This document shows, piece by piece, positions 8,769 through 13,999 of a stretch of 16,782 nt of DNA (the first letter of the stretch is position 1; each line of letters starts with the position of its first letter). Made by a program: the position numbers and the translations under genes. Source of the DNA: Lachnospiraceae bacterium. GTDB lineage: Bacteria > Bacillota > Clostridia > Lachnospirales > Lachnospiraceae. The notes below the pieces were generated by a model. It had not been told where the DNA came from and did not search any database. It was given only the letters and a program-made list of their open reading frames with translations. The DNA lies in the NCBI GenBank assembly GCA_017443685.1, contig JAFSYD010000181.1:1-16782 (forward strand). The letters run 5' to 3'.

Positions 8769-9227
8769 ACTCCAAAGAGAGGAAACGAACCTAAACAACC
8801 TTATCAATCATCTTATTAGTGACATTCGATTTGGCTTCAAGGAAGTACGAGCTGATCCGCTAAATGAAAGCTGTTTGAGCTGGTAGTAGAAACAAGAGAT
8901 GCGGAGAGAACAAGCCGGTCACATTGAAGAACGAATCGCTAAGTCGAAAGGTCGCGACATCGTCCGAAGGGTAGAAGTACCCGAGAAGAGGCGCCGGAGG
9001 CCGATCGCCGGAGAGTGGCTGTCGGATAGGCGGAACAAAGTGTTTGAAGGCGGCGTATGTGTGAAAGGAAAAAGAGCCGCTGAAGGAAATAGATGAGATG
9101 CGGACGGATGTCAAGACAAAAGCTTTCGGGAAAGAGAGGTATGGGCCCTTGGACACAGCAGTTGAACAACCGAATGAATAAGGAGCGGATCCGAATGAGA
9201 TAAAAGCATCGGGCACCGCTCCTTTTT
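8769..9227 (+). ncRNA. Candidate long structured non-coding RNA, class not recognised
   Basis: A transcript of about 455 bases is defined by the strong promoter at 8734-8762 and the intrinsic terminator ending at 9227. It contains no convincing coding region. The sequence is purine-rich with many short complementary segments, for example GGGTA-GAAG-TACCC (8969-8982), GCGGC with GCCGC (9050-9054 and 9076-9080) and GGCG with CGCC (8990-8993 and 9006-9009). It lacks the conserved core of RNase P RNA (no GAGGAAAGUC or ACAGA elements), the tRNA-like end and tag frame of tmRNA, the SRP Alu and tetraloop domains, T-box or group II intron signatures, and it is too long for 6S RNA. Large ornate RNAs such as OLE, ROOL or raiA types are possible relatives, but I cannot match it to any of them. 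It is divergent from secA and convergent with the regulator gene at 9308. Confidence 0.65.
9181..9227 (+). terminator. Intrinsic terminator of the non-coding RNA
   Basis: AGGAGCGG (9181-9188) pairs perfectly with CCGCTCCT (9216-9223), with a further inner helix between CCGAATG and CATCGG, followed by a run of five T. On the other strand the hairpin is not followed by a T run, so it chiefly ends plus-strand transcription. Confidence 0.85.
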
Positions 9228-9307
9228 CAATTGTTTCATAATATATGATCCGGCGCGAAACACCTCGCGCAAAGCCGCGGCTTCCCGCGCTCCGCGATCA
9301 CAGATGT

Positions 9308-10003
9308 TCACATCTTCATCCGGTAACCGGCTCCCCAGATCGTTTCGATGTACTGCGGGTTGTTGTTATCCTTTTCGATCTTGTCGCGGATCCGCGTGAT
9401 ATGCACGCGAACCGTCGTAAGATCATGCTCCGAAAGCGGCTCATCCTTCCAGACCGCACGATAGATCTCATCCTTTGTGTATACGTGATTCGGATGCTCG
9501 ACAAAGAACTCGAGCACCTCAAATTCTCGGAAGGCAAGCGTTTTTTCCACGCCGTCCACCCAGATGCGCTTCGCGCCCTTATCCATCCGAAGCCCCCGGA
9601 ACGTCAGCACATCATTGACCGCGACGGTCGTGTTGATCAGCTGCTCGTACCGCGCCAGATGCGCCTTCACCCGCGCCACCAGCTCACTCGGAGAAAATGG
9701 CTTCGTAATATAATCATCCGCTCCCAGGCCCAGCCCACGGATCTTGTCGATGTCCTCCTTTTTCGCGGACACCATCAAGATCGGCCGGTTCTCCACCTCC
9801 CGGATGCGCCTGCAGATCTCAAAACCGTCCGTCCCCGGCAGCATCACATCCAGAATGTACATATTAAATTCTTCCGCCATTGCCCGCTGCAGCCCGGCAG
9901 TCCCGTCCTTTTCTATGACGACTTCAAAATTACTCAGCTGCAGGTAATCCCTTTCCAGCTCAGCGATGGCCTCTTCGTCCTCTACGACCAGAATTCTCTT
10001 CAC
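9308..10003 (-). CDS. OmpR/PhoB-family response regulator
   Basis: This is a 231-residue DNA-binding regulator with a receiver domain and a winged-helix domain. The receiver has the acidic pair in RILVVEDEEA, phosphoacceptor Asp52 in YILDVMLPGTDG, and Lys101 in YITKPFSPSE. The C-terminal domain shows the OmpR-type pattern LAFREFEVLEFF, DEIYRAVWKDE, VRVHITRIRDKIE and the wing TIWGAGYRMKM. An upstream ATG at 10075 is in frame but would add sequence unlike a receiver. The GTG at 10003 has GAGG six bases upstream and gives the normal VKRILVVEDE start; another GTG at 10015 is possible. It overlaps the kinase gene by 44 bases, which points to coupled translation with its cognate kinase. Overall it is closest in look to VanR-like regulators. 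Confidence 0.93.
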   Translation of the reverse strand: MKRILVVEDEEAIAELERDYLQLSNFEVVIEKDGTAGLQRAMAEEFNMYILDVMLPGTDGFEICRRIREVENRPILMVSAKKEDIDKIRGLGLGADDYITKPFSPSELVARVKAHLARYEQLINTTVAVNDVLTFRGLRMDKGAKRIWVDGVEKTLAFREFEVLEFFVEHPNHVYTKDEIYRAVWKDEPLSEHDLTTVRVHITRIRDKIEKDNNNPQYIETIWGAGYRMKM

Positions 10004-11120
10004 TTGCTTCCTCACTTTGCAATTCCTCGGGCGGCAGATATTTGCGCAGTGCAAAATACAACACCGTCCCGACATTTTCCTCGCTCGTCGCCCAGACCTG
10101 ACCTCCCTGGTCCTCGACGATCTTTTTCACGATCGACAATCCGATCCCGCTGCCCCGGATGGCCGATGTCCGCGATGCGTCTCCCCGGTACATCCGGTCA
10201 AAAATGTGCGGCAGATCCTTCGACGGGATCCCCCTGCCGTTATCCTCGATCTCAACCTGGATAAAATCACCGACATCCTTGATCCGAAGCTGGATCCGAA
10301 GCGGCGCGTCCCCGTGGTATTTGACCGAATTCGATACCACGTTATGGATCGCACGCCCAAGCTGCTCCGGATCGGCGACCAGCATCGTATCCTCCGGCAC
10401 AAAATTATGATATTCCAGCGCAACGCCCTGGCTTTCCATATCCACGCCGATCTCTTCACTGATATCCAAAAAGTAATCCCGCACGGATAGCTCACGGTAA
10501 TTATACGGAATGTCGTTCATATCCAGCTTCGAATACATCGTCAGCTCATTGATCAGACGGTCGATCTCCTCCGCTTTGCTTTGGATCGTCCGCAGATACG
10601 CATCCTGCTTTTCCGGCGTATTCGCTACGCCGTCCCGCAAACCCTCCGCATAGCCGCGGATCGCGGTAAGCGGCGTTTTCAGATCGTGGGCGATGTTCGA
10701 TATCAGCTGCTTCTGATTGTTCTCCGCCCGGATCTTCTCGAGCTGATCCGCCTTCAGCTGCAGGCGCATTTCCTCGAAGGCATCGCCCACCACCGCCAGC
10801 TCGTCATGCCCCTTTAGGTTGACCTCGACATCAAGATCCCCTTTTCGGATATTGTTCGCCGCCTTTGCCAGAATATCAATACGTGTCGATACACCGTGGT
10901 ACACACACAACAGCAGCAGCGAGATCGTAAAAAGCAGCAGCAGGAAAGACGAAACGATATAATCCGCCATCTGCTGCTGCTCGTTATTCAGGTACCACTC
11001 CGCCCCCGCCGCAAAATGAAGCACAGAGTCGCCTTCCCTGAAAAAGAACATAACGATCAGTACCAGGGGCAGCAACAACATTATAACAAATGCGATCGCA
11101 AGGCGGAATTTAATCTTCAT
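9960..11120 (-). CDS. Sensor histidine kinase, VanS/HpkA-like, cotranscribed with metK
   Basis: This is a 386-residue membrane histidine kinase. It has helices at about 7-27 and 54-74 with only about 26 residues outside the cell, so the signal may be sensed in the membrane or by another protein. A HAMP linker follows (about 75-125), then His145 in SNIAHDLKTPLTAIRGYAEG, Asn264 in NVVSNSVKYHG, and glycine boxes EDNGRGI (292-298) and GSGIGLSIVKKI (323-334). The C terminus is a charged tail (EEASEENSGRRGRRGHR) that lies in the part overlapping the regulator gene. The ATG is 10 bases after the metK stop, with no good ribosome binding site visible, so translation may depend on ribosomes finishing metK. 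Its partner is the regulator at 9308-10003. Confidence 0.93.
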   Translation of the reverse strand: MKIKFRLAIAFVIMLLLPLVLIVMFFFREGDSVLHFAAGAEWYLNNEQQQMADYIVSSFLLLLFTISLLLLCVYHGVSTRIDILAKAANNIRKGDLDVEVNLKGHDELAVVGDAFEEMRLQLKADQLEKIRAENNQKQLISNIAHDLKTPLTAIRGYAEGLRDGVANTPEKQDAYLRTIQSKAEEIDRLINELTMYSKLDMNDIPYNYRELSVRDYFLDISEEIGVDMESQGVALEYHNFVPEDTMLVADPEQLGRAIHNVVSNSVKYHGDAPLRIQLRIKDVGDFIQVEIEDNGRGIPSKDLPHIFDRMYRGDASRTSAIRGSGIGLSIVKKIVEDQGGQVWATSEENVGTVLYFALRKYLPPEELQSEEASEENSGRRGRRGHR

Positions 11121-11130
11121 GCGTTATATT

Positions 11131-12312
11131 TTACAAAATTTTCTTCAAATCTTCAACCTTATCTAACTTTTCCCAGGGAAGATCAATGTCGGTTCTGCCA
11201 AAATGTCCGTAAGCCGCCGTCTTGCGATAGATCGGCCGGCGCAGGTCGAGCATCTTGATGATCCCGGCCGGACGCAGATCAAAATTCCTGCGAACGACAT
11301 CCACCAGCTCATCATCAGCAATCTTGCCCGTCCCGAAGGTATCTACCATGACCGAGGTCGGCTCCGCAACGCCGATCGCGTATGAAAGCTGGATCTCGCA
11401 GCGGTCGGCAATGCCCGCCGCCACAATATTCTTTGCCACATAACGCGCCGCGTAAGCAGCCGAGCGGTCTACCTTCGTGCAGTCCTTGCCGGAAAAAGCG
11501 CCGCCGCCGTGGCGCGCCATGCCGCCATAGGTGTCAACGATGATCTTGCGGCCGGTTAAGCCCGCGTCACCGTGCGGTCCGCCGATGACAAAGCGCCCCG
11601 TCGGATTGATGAAGTACTTCGTCGCATCATCCAAAAGCTCCTTCGGCAATACCGGATCGAACACATACTTTTTGATGTCCGCATGGATCTGCTCCTGCGT
11701 CACATCATCCGAATGCTGCGTCGAAAGAACGACTGCCTCGAGACGCTTCGGCTTTCCGTTCTCGTCATACTCTACGGACACCTGCGTTTTCCCGTCGGGA
11801 CGCAAGTAGTCAAGCGTGCCGTCCTTACGGACTTCGGTCAGCTTAAGCGCCAGCTTATGTGCTAACGCGATCGGATACGGCATATATTCCGGCGTCTCGT
11901 TCGTTGCGTATCCGAACATCATTCCCTGATCGCCGGCGCCGGTATCCAGATCGTCGGTGAGCTCGCCGGATTTTGCCTCCAGCGCCTTGTCAACGCCCAT
12001 CGCGATGTCATCCGACTGCTTGTCCAGTGCAACAAAGACAGCGATCTGGTTGCCGTCGAAGCCCTTTTTCCCGTCGTCATAACCAATCTCGTTGACCGTC
12101 TTCCTGACGATCGCCGGCACGTCAAGATTCGCCTTTGTCGTGATCTCACCCGTTACGAGCACAAATCCGGTACAGGTCGCCGCCTCGCAGGCAACGCGGC
12201 TCATCGGATCCGCCTCTAAGCATGCGTCGAGAACCGCATCGGAGATCGCGTCGCAGATTTTATCCGGATGTCCTTCCGTAACCGATTCAGAGGTAAAAAG
12301 TAATTTTTCCAT
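11131..12312 (-). CDS. metK: S-adenosylmethionine synthetase
   Basis: MetK makes S-adenosylmethionine from methionine and ATP in the cytoplasm. The 393-residue product has the normal length and family motifs: [20 protein letters not shown] at the N terminus, [14 protein letters not shown] (about 124-137), [20 protein letters not shown] (about 234-253), and [19 protein letters not shown] (about 269-287), which hold the ATP, methionine and metal sites. It ends [20 protein letters not shown] and two more hydrophobic residues, also typical. The ATG at 12312 is preceded by AAAGGAG (12322-12328). Expression is very likely controlled by the SAM-I riboswitch and terminator upstream. A kinase gene follows after 10 bases. 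Confidence 0.99.
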   Translation of the reverse strand: MEKLLFTSESVTEGHPDKICDAISDAVLDACLEADPMSRVACEAATCTGFVLVTGEITTKANLDVPAIVRKTVNEIGYDDGKKGFDGNQIAVFVALDKQSDDIAMGVDKALEAKSGELTDDLDTGAGDQGMMFGYATNETPEYMPYPIALAHKLALKLTEVRKDGTLDYLRPDGKTQVSVEYDENGKPKRLEAVVLSTQHSDDVTQEQIHADIKKYVFDPVLPKELLDDATKYFINPTGRFVIGGPHGDAGLTGRKIIVDTYGGMARHGGGAFSGKDCTKVDRSAAYAARYVAKNIVAAGIADRCEIQLSYAIGVAEPTSVMVDTFGTGKIADDELVDVVRRNFDLRPAGIIKMLDLRRPIYRKTAAYGHFGRTDIDLPWEKLDKVEDLKKIL

Positions 12313-12342
12313 TGTGTGAGTCTCCTTTCGTTGATTGGTGTG

Positions 12343-12380
12343 AAAAAACCGATTGCTTCACGCTTCGCGTTCCCGCAATT
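12343..12380 (-). terminator. Second hairpin with T run between the SAM riboswitch and metK
   Basis: On the minus strand ATTGC pairs with GCAAT (12352-12356 and 12375-12379), with an inner ACGC/GCGT helix (12360-12363 and 12367-12370) around a three-base loop, followed by six T. It is 10 bases past the riboswitch terminator and 30 bases before metK. It could be a back-up attenuator; a T run on the opposite strand makes it bidirectional in form. The internal mismatched bulges make it weaker than the first terminator. Confidence 0.45.
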
Positions 12381-12388
12381 TTTTCAAT

Positions 12389-12415
12389 AAAAAAATCCGC
12401 TTGCAATAAGCGGAA
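12389..12415 (-). terminator. SAM riboswitch expression platform terminator
   Basis: TCCGCTT and AAGCGGA (12396-12402 and 12408-12414) form a seven-pair stem with a five-base loop, followed on the minus strand by seven T. The 5' arm and loop contain CTTATTG, which is complementary to CAATAAG in the 3' strand of the riboswitch P1 helix (12443-12449). P1 formation with SAM bound would therefore free the terminator, and loss of P1 would allow the antiterminator. Confidence 0.88.
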
Positions 12416-12440
12416 TTGAGTCAATATATATCATCGCATC

Positions 12441-12539
12441 CTCTTATTGTTCGATAACATCGCTCAGGTTGGCACCTTCCCGTACGGGGGTTGCCGTGGC
12501 TTCGTAGATCCTATGTATCTCCACCACTCTGAATAAGAG
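12441..12539 (-). promoter_or_regulatory. SAM-I (S-box) riboswitch
   Basis: On the minus strand the aptamer shows the S-box signatures in order: CTTATTCAGAGTGGTGGAG, then ACGAAGCCACGGCAACC, then AAGGTGCCAACCTGAG, and a closing AATAAG. P1 is CTCTTATT paired with AATAAGAG (12532-12539 and 12441-12448). It lies directly upstream of metK with a matching terminator, the classic arrangement in Firmicutes for turning the gene off when SAM is abundant. Because a kinase and regulator follow metK closely, they probably fall under the same control. Confidence 0.95.
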
Positions 12540-12582
12540 ATTTGGTTATGAAATTGTCGAAGCATTTCGCTTCACGCCTATT

Positions 12583-12611
12583 ACCATACACTCTCTGTGC
12601 AGTTTTGTCAA
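12583..12611 (-). promoter_or_regulatory. Promoter of the metK operon
   Basis: On the minus strand this reads TTGACA (12611-12606), 17 bases, TATGGT (12588-12583). It would start transcription near 12576, about 36 bases before the riboswitch P1 helix. A small hairpin (GAAGC/GCTTC, 12559-12573) lies in between. Confidence 0.7.
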
Positions 12612-12628
12612 ATATTTTTTTAAACCTC

Positions 12629-12657
12629 TTGCCATTTTTGTTAAAAATCCATATAAT
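12629..12657 (+). promoter_or_regulatory. Promoter of the HD-GYP gene
   Basis: TTGCCA (12629-12634), 17 bases, TATAAT (12652-12657) gives a near-consensus sigma-A promoter. It lies 38 bases before the ATG at 12696 and is divergent from the metK promoter, with which it shares the same AT-rich intergenic stretch. I see no cyclic-di-GMP riboswitch in the short leader. Confidence 0.75.
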
Positions 12658-12695
12658 AAATATGTTTAAGTGGATTATTTTATGGGGAGATTGCC

Positions 12696-13874
12696 ATGAA
12701 GCAGCTTACGCCTAAAGATTTGAAAGCCGGAATGATCGTTGCGAGGGACGTCATCACCAAGCAGGGACAGACGATCGCAAGTACCGGCAGCACGTTAAAC
12801 TCGCAGCTGATCGCAAAATTGTCTTTCTATCGGATAGCGGAAGTGTGGGTCGAGTCTGATGACGAGCCTGCGCCGGCAGCTCCCGAAGTTCCCAACGCGC
12901 CGGCCCCGGAACCGGAACCGATCCCGGAACCCGCTCCCGCTCCCAAGGAGCCGGAGCCAACGCCCGTCAAGTCGGAGCCCCGGAATGAAACGATCTCCTA
13001 TTCCCAGCGGCTCAAGACAGATCCGGTCTTCCAGGATTTTCAGCTGAATTATTCTAAGAATATTGCTTATCTGAAGGAGACCTTCGATAAGATCATTGCC
13101 GGCAACGGCGCATCGATCAGCCAGAACGATCTTCTGCGCAACGCCGAGACGCTGTTCCAGTCGAAGACGTCGATGCAGCTTTTCGATATGCTGCACAATA
13201 TGCGCTCGCTGGATGACACCGTGTATGCGCACAATATTAATGTAGCTCTTGTTGCGCGTGCGCTCGGCAAATGGTTAAAGTGGCCGAAGGAGCGTTTGAA
13301 CACGCTGACGGTGGCCGGACTTTTACACGATATCGGCAAGACGCAGATCCCCGAAGAGGTTCTTAACAAAACAGGCTCTCTGACGGACGAAGAGTTCAAT
13401 ATGATCCGCGAGCATCCGAAGCTCGGGCACAAGCTGCTTAAGACGGTTCCGCATATTGAGCCTGCGATCCTTTACGCTGCCATGCAGCACCATGAGCGTT
13501 TTGACGGCTCGGGATATCCGCGCGGGCTTCCCGGCGATGAGATTGACGATTACGCTGCTGTGATCGCGATCGCGGATGTGTATGACGCGATGACCGCTAC
13601 GCGGACGTATCGTGCTCCGATGTCTGCCTTCCAGGTAATTGCGGCATTCGAGCATGACGGCTACAACAAATATAAGCCGCAGTACATCCTCACCTTCCTG
13701 TCACATATCGCGGAAGCATATCTGAATAACCGCGTCATTTTAAGTGACGGCTCTTCAGCTACGGTAGCTTACATCAATCACAACAAGCTGTCCCGGCCGA
13801 TGGTGAAAAAGGACGACGGAACGATCATCGATCTGTCAAGGGTAGGCGGGCTGGAGATTACGACCTGCCTGTAA
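12696..13874 (+). CDS. HD-GYP domain protein, probable cyclic-di-GMP phosphodiesterase
   Basis: This 392-residue cytoplasmic protein has three parts. Residues 1-55 (MKQLTPKDLKAGMIVARDVI and on) resemble the small beta-rich N-terminal domain often found before HD-GYP domains. Residues 56-96 are a Pro/Ala/Glu-rich linker with repeated PEP and PAP units. Residues from about 155 form the HD-GYP domain, with His179, the His211-Asp212 pair in LLHDIGKTQIP, His237 in IREHPKLGH, His265-His266 in QHHERFDGSGYPRGLPGDEI with the GYP signature, and Asp294 in AIADVYDAMT. Metal ligands therefore look complete and it is probably active against cyclic-di-GMP. A C-terminal tail of about 50 residues follows. GGGGAG lies six bases before the ATG. 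The proximity of a large surface protein downstream fits a role in surface attachment, but that is inference. Confidence 0.93.
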   Translation: MKQLTPKDLKAGMIVARDVITKQGQTIASTGSTLNSQLIAKLSFYRIAEVWVESDDEPAPAAPEVPNAPAPEPEPIPEPAPAPKEPEPTPVKSEPRNETISYSQRLKTDPVFQDFQLNYSKNIAYLKETFDKIIAGNGASISQNDLLRNAETLFQSKTSMQLFDMLHNMRSLDDTVYAHNINVALVARALGKWLKWPKERLNTLTVAGLLHDIGKTQIPEEVLNKTGSLTDEEFNMIREHPKLGHKLLKTVPHIEPAILYAAMQHHERFDGSGYPRGLPGDEIDDYAAVIAIADVYDAMTATRTYRAPMSAFQVIAAFEHDGYNKYKPQYILTFLSHIAEAYLNNRVILSDGSSATVAYINHNKLSRPMVKKDDGTIIDLSRVGGLEITTCL

Positions 13875-13888
13875 GACAATGAATTTTA

Positions 13889-13951
13889 TTTCTTCTTATT
13901 ATATTGAAGAAACACGATACTTACCGTCACTGCTTATGTGTGAAAGCAGTG
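13889..13951 (+). other. Two leader hairpins before the surface protein gene
   Basis: TTTCTTC and GAAGAAA (13889-13895 and 13906-13912) form a seven-pair AT-rich stem. CACTGCTT and AAGCAGTG (13928-13935 and 13944-13951) form a perfect eight-pair stem with loop ATGTGTGA. Neither is followed by a T run, so they are not standard terminators. They may be regulatory or stabilising elements between the HD-GYP stop and the next start at 14000. No convincing promoter was identified in this gap. Confidence 0.45.
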
Positions 13952-13999
13952 CTGAAGGACATTACATATTTTATATTTTGGTGTGTGTGGGGTTTTGGT

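Noticed and set aside
8899..9096. Open frame of 65 codons on the plus strand inside the candidate RNA
   Set aside because: Highly basic composition from purine-rich RNA-like sequence, no suitable ribosome binding site before the ATG and no recognisable domain. A small peptide cannot be fully excluded.
8860..9216. Open frame of 118 codons on the minus strand across the candidate RNA
   Set aside because: It runs antisense to a unit with a strong plus-strand promoter and terminator, begins inside the terminator hairpin, has no good ribosome binding site and shows no protein family features.
8769..9227. Identification of the RNA as RNase P RNA, tmRNA, SRP RNA or 6S RNA
   Set aside because: The conserved cores of these RNAs are not present, and the length does not fit 6S or SRP RNA.
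9253..9296. GC-rich inverted repeats after the regulator gene as its terminator
   Set aside because: Short palindromic pieces (such as GCCGCGGC) are present, but no stable hairpin is followed by a T run on the minus strand.
10004..10075. ATG at 10075 as the start of the OmpR-type regulator
   Set aside because: The extra residues are unlike any receiver N terminus and lie deep in the kinase gene; the GTG at 10003 has a good ribosome binding site.
9245..10264. Open frame of 339 codons on the plus strand opposite the regulator and kinase
   Set aside because: It is a shadow of two clear minus-strand genes, rich in Arg, His and Pro as expected for antisense reading of this codon usage.
12658..12695. 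Cyclic-di-GMP riboswitch before the HD-GYP gene
   Set aside because: The leader after the probable promoter is under 40 bases, too short for either known aptamer class.
13980..13990. GT repeat before the surface protein start as a phase-variation tract
   Set aside because: Only about four dinucleotide units, too few to be expected to slip at a useful rate.
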